A stretch of 64,000 nucleotides of DNA. Source: Henckelia pumila. Taxonomy: Eukaryota; Streptophyta; Magnoliopsida; Lamiales; Gesneriaceae. The number at the start of each line of letters is the position of its first letter. Within the stretch, counting starts at the first letter, position 1. The stretch is taken from positions 82,002,151 to 82,066,150 of the forward strand of contig NC_133120.1 in the NCBI RefSeq assembly GCF_033568475.1, read 5' to 3'. Shown piece by piece: positions 12,917-23,579 of the stretch. The translations under genes and the position numbers were made by a program. The notes below the pieces were generated by a model. That model saw only the letters and a program-made list of their open reading frames with translations. It ran no database searches and had not been told where the DNA came from.

Positions 12917-13518
12917 TGAAGGTTCGTCTGCTTGTTGATTTTGCCAAACCTTTGCTTCAGACAACAGCGCGATACGAAGTTGATTGCCTGGAAGATCTAT
13001 GATTAATCGAGCAACTGCGGATGGTTTTGCAGTGAACACAGACTACAAATCTGTACATTGTAGCATAAGATATATAGTTTGTTTATTTATGCATTTTTAC
13101 TCTGTGAATTTGCTTCTTTTCTTGTTATTTTTTCCGGCTATTTTGGTGCGGATGTTAAGTTTTGCTAGTTTAATTAAGTTCCTCTTGGTCTATTTAAATT
13201 TTTTCACTAATTTGTTTTCCGTTGTCAATTACGGTTACTTTTTCAAACTCCAGTCGTGTAAGAAGCCCAAGGTACTATGCAGAGACCAGGAAATGATCAA
13301 ATAATGATAGTCCAGCTTTTCATCAACTTCATGTCCACCAGTATAAAACTTGGAAAATCCATTCCACTGTAGCTGTAGGTTAATCCATTTTTCTTACATG
13401 ACACAAACTAAGTTGTAAGAAGGTAAAATGCACTCGCTTCCATTGAACTAATCGGTTGGACATGGTTCCTTGGTAGTGAATAGTCATTACAATTGTCTGC
13501 GTTTCAGCAAACATAAAT

Positions 13519-15870
13519 TCAGTCTTCCTTGTTCTCATTTTGACGCAAATCTTTCGTTTGTGGGTGCACGGTGGAGCTCCTTGCATCATCGGCTTGGTCT
13601 CGGATACCCACAGTCGGAGGTTCCTCCATATTTGTTGACCGGATCAGCACCATTACCAGTACCACAAATATAAGAATGAGAACATATCTCCCTCCAAGTT
13701 GTGAATTTATGAAATCCATCAAGGCAGAACCAGCGTAGCGTTTTTTTATAACTCTTCCTTCTCTATAACCTTCCAGGAATTTTGATACTTGGGTCCACAT
13801 ATCTGTTTCATCAATGCTTTCTGAGCCAATAACCTTAGTTCAAACAAGAATGCAACATCAATATGCACGTTTGCAATATCTTAATCAGAATAGGATGGTT
13901 GTAATACCACTAATTTTAGTGAAGGTGGTAGCTTTATAAAGTAAGATACTGTCACCTACCAAATAATATTCCTCATCGCCATCCCATAACACCATCTTCG
14001 GAAGCTTTGTTTTCTTGGAGACATCAAATGATTCAGCAAAATCTTCCCACTGCTTGAACCCCACATAACCAAATATTAAGTCACGATTTTCAGAGGCAGC
14101 GGCCTTTAGAACTTTTAACAATCCTTTTGATTTCTCATTTCCTTCATCATTCAATATCGTTACAACTATTTTTCTTGGATCATCCTCCAGAGACTTCAAC
14201 GTGTCTTGATTTAACGGCAGAACCAGAGGGAAAAAATTCTGCTTTATGTAGTTCTCGAGAAATTTCTCTGCCATTTGTAGTGGGAGCAATAAAGATTAGT
14301 ATCACCATCAAGTTGGAGTTCATTGTTAGAGTCACAGGTGACCGCAAGTAACTATAGTATTAAAATATTTCCATAATTTAACCAAGTTCCTTGAGAATAT
14401 ACTAGCTGACAGTATACATTCAAGTGTGTGTGTGTGTGCGCGCACATCCATCTATACCTATAATTGAAATGTATATTAACCACTAAAGACTAAAGTTGAT
14501 GATTAGAGGCATTCTAACCTTCAAGAGGCCCATAGAAAATGCTATGTTCATTGGAGGCTAAATGAATTGCAGCCAAGGCAGGTGCCTTGTCAAAATCATA
14601 TGTAGTCATTATTTCATCAGAGAAATCCTTGGCAACAGAAAACCATGCTCTCTTTTTATACTTGATAGCCAAATTTGATATCGTGGACTCATTTAAGCCA
14701 AAGCCTATGAATATAGGAAAATAACTACCAGCTGCTTCAATAAATTCTCTAATAGCAGAATCAGAACTAAGAATAGTGACATCAGGAGCAACAAATTTTG
14801 TCAAATATCGAACAAGCAAATCAGCTTTCCTTGGTCCATAATATTCAGTATAGACTCCATGCACAAATATCTTTAGAGTTGGATATCCACTGCATGAACA
14901 AATTAACATATAGTTATGAGTGTACTTCTTCCATAGTTTTAGTGATTTATATCAAAACGTTAACCAACACTTGAACCATTCATCCAAATAAAAAGAAACA
15001 AACACACACCTAAAATCTGGGATGCCAGAATAATATTATGACACAAGGCTATGAAACATACTCAATGTCATGCTTAGAAGCAAGACTTTTGTACTTGTCA
15101 GCATCTACTTTCGCAACGACTATAGGCTTCTTCAGTCCAGCTAAAAGTGGGGCCGCTTTGTCCAGCTGCAATCCAACATACATATCTGTTAATCTTCTAG
15201 CACACGCCTAATGATCAAAAAGAAAAAACAAGAACATAGCCCTTGACGGGCTTAGAATATGAAAAAGTCATTTCATGTGCACAGGTTCATTCTCCAAACT
15301 CTTCTCGAGTCGTTTCCACACTAACCTGGTCTGTGTAAGAAGAAAATTGCGACATATTTGTTTAAATTCACTTCGACTGTGTATGTAGTTTCATCTTCGC
15401 AGAGCAAGCCAAAAGCAATGGTGACACAAATGCAGAGGCCATGTACAGAGTTCCTCAAAAATCATAAACCATGTTTCTCAAATTCTCCCATTCAAAACTT
15501 TGCTGGTACCACGCCAATCCGTAGCGTAAACAACAAAGAAGCGCCAGAGTAACACCTCCGACGCTATTTCGCACATCAAGATCCGATTTTGACTATAAAG
15601 AGATGAAACGAAGTTGTAAAAAAAAAAAACAAAACAAACCTCTGGAGATAGGCGCTTGCAGTGGCCGCACCAGGGAGCATAGAAGTCAACAAACACGTAA
15701 TCGAACGTCGAAATGGCGGCGTCGAAGTTGGAATCGTGTAGCTCCAAGACTTTACCATCCAATTTGAACTGATACTCCGATGCCCAGATGGATGAATGAA
15801 GCAAGAAAACGTGAAGTGAAAAAACTGAGAAATAGATTGCTGATGAAGAAGGCATCATCGATGGATTCAC
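13519..15870 (-). CDS. PDIL5-2: Protein disulfide isomerase-like 5-2 type, membrane-anchored
   Basis: Five exons on the minus strand (15640-15870, 15062-15165, 14519-14889, 13960-14267, 13519-13833) give 442 residues in consistent phase. A hydrophobic signal peptide (about 1-30) precedes one thioredoxin domain with the redox motif CGHC at residues 68-71 (VDFYAPWCGHCKRLSPE). A long redox-inactive thioredoxin-like region follows. A membrane helix sits near 387-401 and is followed by a short charged tail. One active a-type domain plus a C-terminal membrane anchor and no KDEL fits the plant PDIL5-2/5-3 group. These catalyse disulfide formation and rearrangement in the ER lumen. Several Met codons lie at the start (1, 5, 6); the first is chosen as it gives the longest frame. 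No defect is visible. Confidence 0.92.
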
Positions 15871-16601
15871 TACCCAAATTTGGCAAGTTCGAAAATTGAA
15901 GTACTAGAAAGTGTGTCTGGGTTCTTGATCTAAGTATTTAACCATTTTGCTCTTCATTTTAACATTTATATATCATCGTAAATTTTCATATTTTCAAATT
16001 TTGAGCGAATATTTTTGGAAATTAATCAACTATTTTTTAACCTAAGGTAGTTAATTTTACTGAATAACGAATATGTTTTTGTTAGTTGAGCGAGAGACGA
16101 ACCTAACAACCAAAGAACTCGTCTCAAAGATTGGACATCTTGATATGAGGTGAGTTATCATAAACCTTTCTGTAAATAATTTAGGATCATTTGTAAAATA
16201 TGTCTGCGGATATATAAATATAAAATTTAAAAATATGTTCAATTTTTGGTGGAAATAATACTTATACAGTTATACTCCCATTATAAATACTTGTATATAT
16301 CCGTCCTTTTGAGAATATTTTAAATATAAAGTGGCAGTAAATTACTGGTTTTGACAGGATGTTGTGTATAACGAAAAGAGGGTAGTTTTGCTCAAAGGTG
16401 AAAGATTAAAATGGAAAATTGGAAGATGAATACAGAACAATAGCAAGAGATTATTACAGAAACACCTAAGTTTGTCAACTACTGATGAGTTGAGTGGCCG
16501 AGCATCCAAATTTCAGAAACAATAACAACCAAATATGTGGAAATGAATATGCAAAAATGGGCACCATATTTCATCCGAAAGTGGTCCTGAATCAGAATCG
16601 A
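15871..16601. other. Spacer between PDIL5-2 and VMA21
   Basis: This should hold the PDIL5-2 promoter and leader (just right of 15870) and the VMA21 3' UTR (just left of 16602). Otherwise it is AT-rich with no recognised feature. Confidence 0.4.
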
Positions 16602-17579
16602 CTATTCCTGTTTCGTACGGTCTGCTTCGTTTGAACTGGGTTGATTCATGCTAGCCTTGGCATCGGCAAGGAATTTAGGATCTGGTTCGTGTTTGTCTGA
16701 AGGTTCTTTCATGGCCAAGTAAATGTAAAATCCGATAACCACATTCACAGATATAACTGCAAGTATTCCACTCCACAATGTCCTGGACTCAGGTGACAAC
16801 TGAGTACTACCTGTTCTAAAAGCATGATAGCAAGTATTAGAAAATTAAATACAGCCTTGGAATGTTTTAGTTTCTCAACTCGATATTCAGATGTACACCA
16901 GGTGCAACTTAGTGTGTGCATTAGCCAGGTAAGGAGAGGATGCGGAGTTGATGCACAGTATACTAGACACATCTTTAGACAAAACATGAAATATGGACAG
17001 CAGCACAATGTTCAATCGTTTAGAGGTCCTATTTCTGCAGGTATATTAGAAGCTTTGGCGGGTTGGATATTTTTATCAAAGTCATGGCGACCTTATGCGA
17101 TGCTTTATGCAGCCTTCATAGTGCAAAAACAATAATTATTTGATTGAATTAATAGCATAATAGACCACTACAGACCAAATGATTCATAAAACATAGGCAT
17201 TCCATGTGACACATAATAATATAACTAGCAATAATTACGTAACAAACGCATAATCCTTCACTAATTCACTTTTTAGCAAGAACCTTTGAAAGAGTTCATT
17301 TTACAGCTTGTTTTTTATTTTTCTTATCAGCCAGACAGACAATATCTTCTAAATAAAATTTGAGGACTTTGTTCGTTGTTCCATTAACATTGCATCCAAG
17401 TTAAGTTGGAGGAGCAAGAGTCCACATGAATCATTAACCAAAAGCCACCATTTTATAATTTGAAGATAAAATGCATGCTTACCCGGCAATAACTTGTGAT
17501 TGAATCCATACAGGATTGCAACAGGAGCTGCCCACATAAATATGGATGTAATAAAAAACTTGTTTACAACCCCAATCAT
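16602..17579 (-). CDS. VMA21: V-ATPase assembly integral membrane protein VMA21-like
   Basis: Two coding exons on the minus strand (17483-17579 and 16602-16810, GT-AG) give 101 residues. The protein has two membrane helices (about residues 5-26 and 44-66) joined by a short loop, then a charged tail containing KEPSDKHEPDPKFLADAKAS. The phrases FNHKLLPG, GILAVISVNVVIGFYIYLAM and the HEPDP box are characteristic of plant VMA21. VMA21 is an ER chaperone that assembles the membrane sector of the vacuolar H+-ATPase and escorts it to the Golgi. The last residues, RTKQE, place basic residues at -3 and -5, compatible with a KxKxx-like ER retrieval signal; yeast Vma21 uses a dilysine signal. A leader exon probably lies near 18.0-18.2 kb. 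Length matches plant homologues. Confidence 0.88.
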
Positions 17580-18267
17580 TGCTTCTCCAATCTATGAAGA
17601 TCAAACGTGAAATTATAAATATATAGTAAATAATCATCCAGTGACAACTACTTTGAAGCCTTAAGTCATGAAGAGATAAAGATGGGGAGAAACAACCACC
17701 AATTTAGTAAGAATGTCACGACTGGAAAGTAAGAACCATACAAGTACCAATCTTTCAGCTTCAGATAATCACGACTAAATCCCTTATTTATCTATATTCA
17801 ATTATTCGGGCAGAGATTGTTTGTCCATTTAATCGCTAGGGCGGCGGGGGCGGGGGATCTTGACATCTAAATTTGCCATAAGAACATAATACAAACACCT
17901 GAAGTGCAGATTTGCAACTATGCTTCTCATAAAAAATCCATAATTTCAAGAAAATCAATCCCGGTACACAATTACACCAAGTCACCATATTAAAAGCTTA
18001 GTCTTTGAAATGATCATCTTATCCAAGAGAGAGACTTACTTCGAATGGAATCAACACAGATTGCTCGCAGCGCTCCTCCTCCAAATCCCCTTACCACTAA
18101 AATCTATCCAGATTTCAATTCCTTAGATGAATTCGAGAAACACTGAGAATTGACGCTAATAGACTATGAAACAAACTCGAGAAATGGGGGAAGAAGAAAG
18201 AGAGGCGGTAACTTTTTATTTTACAACCGTGTAGTGTTTGTAATATAAAGGGATTTATTTGAAAAAT
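17580..18267 (-). other. VMA21: VMA21 leader region, intron and promoter
   Basis: The ATG at 17579 directly follows a short leader, and the sequence near 18030-18200 has CT-rich and GC-balanced composition like a plant 5' UTR. The remainder is probably leader intron. The exact exon limits cannot be fixed without transcript data. Confidence 0.35.
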
Positions 18268-19288
18268 GAGCTAAATTCATTTTGATAAATGAATTATTGA
18301 TAAAATGTTAAATTGATAAATGAATTATTAAAAATAATTTAATTGGTATATGATCCAATTAAAAAGTCGATTTTATCCTTTAAAAAAATTGATTTTAAGT
18401 CCAATTATTTTAACTAAATTCAATTAAGTGCATATTTTATTTAAAGTAATTTTTATTTATAAAAAGTGTAAAAAAAATATAAGAAATAAGTATCTTACTA
18501 TTTTTATAATATATTTATATTTTACTCATTAATAAATTATTTATTCAAATATAATATAATTTTAAATTATTAATAAATATATAATAAAATGGTATTTTTC
18601 TATCTATATTAAATAATTATCCACTTTTTTTTTGAAAAAAATTGATATAAAAATTATATATTAATAAATCCAAGCTCAATAAATAAATCATATACACGAC
18701 TAAAATATATTTGATATCGATAAAAATATAAAAAAATAAATAAATATTTATTTATGTTTAAATTTAAGCACGAGTAAAATAATACAAACTTACAAATTAT
18801 TAAATCAAGTATAAAAATTTTAGGTCATTAGAACCACGTAAATAAAGACAGTAATTGTGAATTTTTTCTATTAGATTTTTTTTTCATTATATAAATCTTT
18901 AATGTTGAACATTATTTTTAATTGTCAACATAACAATACTAGATTTTGAAAAACTAAAATGTTGATTATATTTTCTCCAACAGTTTAAAAACAAGATCAA
19001 TGGACTCAGATTATATATATATTTCTGATATTTTCATCAATATATTACAATATTTGTTGTATAATTTGACTTGATAATTATTTATCATAATATAATTTTA
19101 AATAAATATGGTATTTTTAAAATTAATCGATAAATAACTTTGAAAATAAAATTATGTACCTAAACAATTTAGATTAAGGGTAAAATTGATCTTTTAATTT
19201 GATCATGTACCAATTAAACCATTTACAATAGTTTATATACCAATTTGACATTTTATCAATAGTTCGTGTACCAAAATGAATATTACTC
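18268..19288. mobile_element. Mutator-type non-autonomous element with 9-bp TSD
   Basis: The 1021-bp AT-rich element is bounded by identical 9-bp direct repeats, TTGAAAAAT at 18259-18267 and 19289-19297. A 9-bp target duplication is the hallmark of the Mutator superfamily. Its ends form an imperfect inverted repeat of about 125 bp. Both start GAG and share ATTCATTTTG, ATTATTGATAAAATG-like and TTTAATTGGTA blocks, as seen by comparing 18268-18390 with the reverse complement of 19165-19288. The interior has no coding frame. It lies just upstream of the VMA21 leader. The duplication is perfect although the arms have diverged, so age is uncertain. Confidence 0.82.
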
Positions 19289-19364
19289 TTGAAAAATTAA
19301 TCTCCAATTATTATGTTATTTTTAATGTTTTGCCCTTTTTAAACATGACTCTATTAGAGCACCC

Positions 19365-19472
19365 CAAGGGGGGCGATCAAATTGGGGAGATCAGCCCAAC
19401 TTGATCGCCCCCCTTGTCACTCGCCCCTCCAAGGGGCGAGGAAATCGCACGCGGATGTTATCCGCGTGCGAT
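19365..19472. repeat. Three stacked GC-rich palindromes in the Harbinger left end
   Basis: Three back-to-back hairpins occur. The first is CAAGGGGGGCGATCAA (19365-19380) with its exact complement at 19401-19416, plus an inner TTGGG/CCCAA pair. The second is CTCGCCCCT (19420-19428) paired with AGGGGCGAG (19432-19440). The third is ATCGCACGCGGAT (19444-19456) paired across a 3-base loop with 19460-19472. All stems are perfect. The position beside the terminal repeat suggests transposase-binding or structural subterminal repeats. Confidence 0.85.
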
Positions 19473-19903
19473 CAAGTGGTGGGCCCTGCGCGTAGAGGCT
19501 CCGCGCTGTCAAGCCCACCAATTAATAAAAAAAAAGTTTTTTTTAAAAATCAACTGCCAGATATTTTTAGCCGTTGATAAATAAAGGGCCAGATTTTTCC
19601 CTTTTAATTAAAAAAAAGAAAAATTGAATTTTTTTTTAAAAAAAGAAGGGCTGGGATGATTTGGTCGTTGAAGATCAACGGCCAGATCAATTCCAGCCTG
19701 AGTTTTTTTTAAAAAAAATATTAATAATTTAATATTTTTTTAAAAAAAATTTGAATTTTTTTAAAAATATTTTGAAAAGTACAAACGGCCATAATTTTCA
19801 AAATCCATGAAATTTCTTATAAATATACTCATTTTCATTTCATTTTACACACACTCTCCACTTTGTTTATACATATTCACACACTCAATCTTCAATATTT
19901 TTC

Positions 19904-21204
19904 ATGGCATACATGAGTTTTTCATCATCGGACGATGAAATTATGTCACGTGATCCGATGATGGACGACTTTATCTCTCCACCATGTTCAATAACACAAA
20001 TATTAATAATGAACGTATGTACGCTTCAATCGGGGGAGTCAAGTCGCATACGTGGCTACAAACGAAAATCAAAAAATCGAGAACGTGTTGCCGAGGATCA
20101 AATATTATTTAAAGATTACTTCGCCGAAAGTCCCGTCTACAACGAGCATGATTTTCGTAGGCGATTCCGTATGAGAAGACTTTTGTTTTTTATAATTGTG
20201 GAAGCTCTACAAACCAATGTGCCTTACTTTGTCCAACGGAGGGACGCAACCGGTAAACTCGGGTTGTCATCACTACAAAAGGTTACGGCTGCTGTCCGGA
20301 TGCTTGCATATGATGTTGCAGGCGATGTTGTTGATGAATATTTGAGGATAGGCGCATCGACATCGTTGGAGTGTTTTAAAACATTTTGCAGGGGGTGTAT
20401 GATATATTTTCTGAACAATATTTGAGGCAACCAACATCTGAGGACGTTGCTCGGCTAAATGCTGAAAATGCTAGAAGAGGATTTCCCGGGATGCTTGGAA
20501 GCATTGATTGCATGCATTGGGCTTGGAAAAATTGTACGACAGCTTGGGCAGTGCAATATCAAAGTGGACATCAAAAAGAACCGTCGATCATACTACAAGC
20601 GGTTGCATCAAAAGATTTATGAATTTGGCATGCATATTTCGGCATACCAGGATGCAACAACGACATCAACGTACTGGAGAGGTCCAACTTGTTCTTAAAT
20701 CTTGCAAAGTGAGAAGCCCCTCCAGTGCAATTTGAGGTGAACGAGAATAAATACAACATGGGATACTATCTCGCCGACAGTATTTATCCATCTTGGGCTG
20801 CCTTTGTCAAAACTATCCCTCGACCCCTCTAGCAAAAACATAAGATTTTTGCACGATATCAAGAGTGGGTGAGAAAAGATGTTGAGCGAGCATTTGGTGT
20901 ACTACAATCACAGTGAGAGGTTCATTTCGCTTGTGGGATCCAATTGATCTAGATTATATAATGAAAGCATGTATCATTCTACATAACATGATTTTGGAGG
21001 ACGAAAGAGAGGATATACTCGAAGATCGTGATTTCCCAGCTAGAGATGATGAACATGTGCTACCAAGCGTTGTTCCTTCGAGAGATCCTACTGTAGAGTT
21101 CAACGTCTTTCTAGAACGACGTGTCAGTATTCGAATCGAGAATTGCACCAAAGCTTCAAAAGGACGTGATCGAACATATTTGGAATTTACATGGGGATGC
21201 ATAG
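19904..21204 (+). pseudogene. HARBI1/ALP1-like DDE transposase relic
   Basis: The frame starts at 19904 and is readable for about 160 residues (ending near FKTFCRG). It then shifts frame near 20390 and continues as VYDIFSEQYLRQPTSEDVARL. The DDE catalytic residues can be followed: Asp in SIDCMHWAWKN (about 20505), Asp in NNDINVLERS (about 20655) and Glu in RKDVERAFGVLQ (about 20885). In-frame stops lie at 20620-20622 (a TGA where the family has Trp), about 20711, about 20831 and about 20913. A short deletion near 20913 removes the conserved stretch before RLWD. Another shift precedes the C-terminal EHIWNLHGDA (stop 21202-21204). The copy cannot make active transposase. Family identity is clear from these motifs. 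Confidence 0.88.
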
Positions 21205-21587
21205 TGGAACTCGTCCACTTTTATTTACTTGTGTCAATTTTAATTCATGTATCTTTTTTTCATGTGTGTTTTTTATTTTGGAATATTATGTAATGCTTTT
21301 AAAAAAAATTAATGTTTTAAAAATATTATTTTTAATTTGTTATATTTATGTGCATTTTTATTATGTAATTTTTAAATTTAATTATGTTTATTTTTAACTT
21401 GTTAATTGTATTTTATTTTGTTTTAAAAACATTATTTACTAGATTAAAAAAATAATATTTCAACATCATCACTACAACATCACATACCATTGTAGAAACG
21501 CACAATGAAGTTATCAACGCAGACATCATCATGCGATTAAGTTACCAACTTAACCACACCAACTTCCTCACATCCTTGTACATGCTC

Positions 21588-23579
21588 TTAATATTAGATT
21601 TTTTATCTTCTCATGACAATTTTTTTTTTAAATTATATTTAATTACTTAAATCTTTCCTATTCGGGACAATTTGAAAAATATTTTATTTTAATAACTTTC
21701 TTAATTTAATGAAAAATTACCTTATGCCGATTTGCCAAAGTAAAGACTTAAATTTTATGGTTGTGCTATAATTAAAGATGCCGATTTTATGTTTCTCGAA
21801 TCAAAGCTTATCAAAGAAACACAAAATCGTCAAAATGTCATAAAAATTAACAATTAACAAACAAAAACAAAGGAATAAAATTAAATAAATACAAAAAAAT
21901 AACGAAAATAGAAAAACGTACGTACTTGGTATGATTTGGAATGTGGTTGTTTTTTTTTCCTGTTTTTGTTTTGGATACGGAAAAGTGGAAGGTGACAAAA
22001 TTTTGAGAGTGAAAAAATAATTAAAAATTAGAGGGTTATTTTTCAAATTTTTGTAAAGTCTAAAAGAAAGTTACATGTACCACCCCATCACCTTTCCTTA
22101 TATACCACTGATTTACAGGCCCTTGTTCACATAATTTAATTATTTAAAAATAAATTGAAAAAATATTGATAAGAAATAGTAAAAAAAAATATGTGAATTT
22201 TGAGTTAAAATAGGGTTCTAAAAAGCTCGCTTAAGTAGCCGCTTTTTAGAACGGAAGATTTTATTTGTTATTTAAAATAAAAACAATTTTATAAATATAT
22301 ATATTTATAGTTTAGAACTTGAATTATCTGTTAAATCTTATATTTATGGTTAATATAACATTTTATTTCATGTTTGTCTTAAAAAATTTAAAACTATAGT
22401 AAAAATTGAAAACGATTTTTCATGTTTGTCTTGAAAAGCTTGAATCTTGACCTCCACGCTTCGACGCACTTCACGTTTTTTAGAACCTTGGACTTAAAAT
22501 ATGGAGAGGAAAAAAATGGGGAAAAAAAAGAAAAAAAGAAAAAGACTATCAAAATTGCATAGAAAATATTATACAGACTTAAAAATAAAAATAAAATTGG
22601 ATGTCACATTTATAATTTGATACACCAAAATGATTATTAAGTTGTACTGTTTATAAAGGATTATAATTTATACGACTATTTTTTTAATGATCACAAGGTT
22701 CTAAAAATTAAAGACTATATGTGTTTTTAGATTTTTTATTTTTATTTTCATTTTGTCAACTTCACAACAGCAACAACACTATCCTGCGATCATAAATTAA
22801 CTGATATAAGCTTGAAAATTTTTGTGATTTGGTTTAATGGTTATTTATATTATAATGTAGTTTGTGCTTGATCCACACCAGCATAACATCGAAAGTATCA
22901 CGTTAAACTTAGGTAGTGTTTGAGATTGCTTCTAGGAAGCACTTTCGTTCTTGTTGAAGGGTGATCAGGTGCATACATCAGCTGGAGATCTTCTAAGAGT
23001 TGAAGTTGATGTGGGGGTCAACAAAGGGGAAACTAGCTTAAAGAGTATATCGAGATGTAGAAAAAGTATAAAAAGGAGCTGGAATTCCAATTCGAATTTT
23101 AATGTAAAATTCTGGTATTTTCCAGATGTCTTTAGCAAGTCAGAATACAAGGATACCTGAACTAAATAAAAGGTATAAAACATGAGTTGGAAATCCACAA
23201 AATGCATATCACACACACTGCTGCACTCTGGGCACTGACAGTTGTTGGCACCCTAATTGAACCAAGAATTTATGAATTTTTTCAAACGATTGGTCGTCTC
23301 TGGTGTTTCTCTTGAATGCTTCACTCCATTTGCAAACATGGGAAGAAGAGGATAAAAACGAACATTGTTTAAGGGAGAGGGGGCTGATAGCACCCTTGTT
23401 GACAGTTTGGGAGAAGGTGGTACTTTGAATCTTAATGCAACTATCCTCCAAAAAAGTGATGCTGATGCAAAATTGAGGCGCGTGGGTACACGTACAGCAG
23501 CAATCAGAAAAAGGTTTACAGGATCTCAAGAATCGTGGAATCTCAGCAGAGAACCGCTCTTGTGTAAGGACGAAGATGG
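21588..23579. other. AT-rich intergenic DNA, no gene recognised
   Basis: Mostly homopolymer-rich AT DNA. Between about 22950 and 23580 the composition is more balanced, with open frames on both strands (for example 22951-23160 and 23365-23583, +), but none shows a recognisable domain. This part lies directly downstream of the TIC40 relic and may have been duplicated together with it. Confidence 0.4.

Larger units (their letters stand above)
19357..21587 (+). mobile_element. PIF/Harbinger DNA transposon, decayed, with TTA TSD
   Basis: The 2231-bp element is flanked by TTA (19354-19356 and 21588-21590), the 3-bp target preference of PIF/Harbinger. Its ends are imperfect inverted repeats: GAGCACCCCAAGG at the left, and GAGCATGTACAAGG as the reverse complement of the right end. 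It holds one transposase relic (19904-21204) and a GC-rich palindromic left subterminal region. No second (MYB-like) ORF is visible, so even before decay it may have relied on a partner. It sits only 68 bp from the neighbouring Mutator-type element. Confidence 0.85.
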
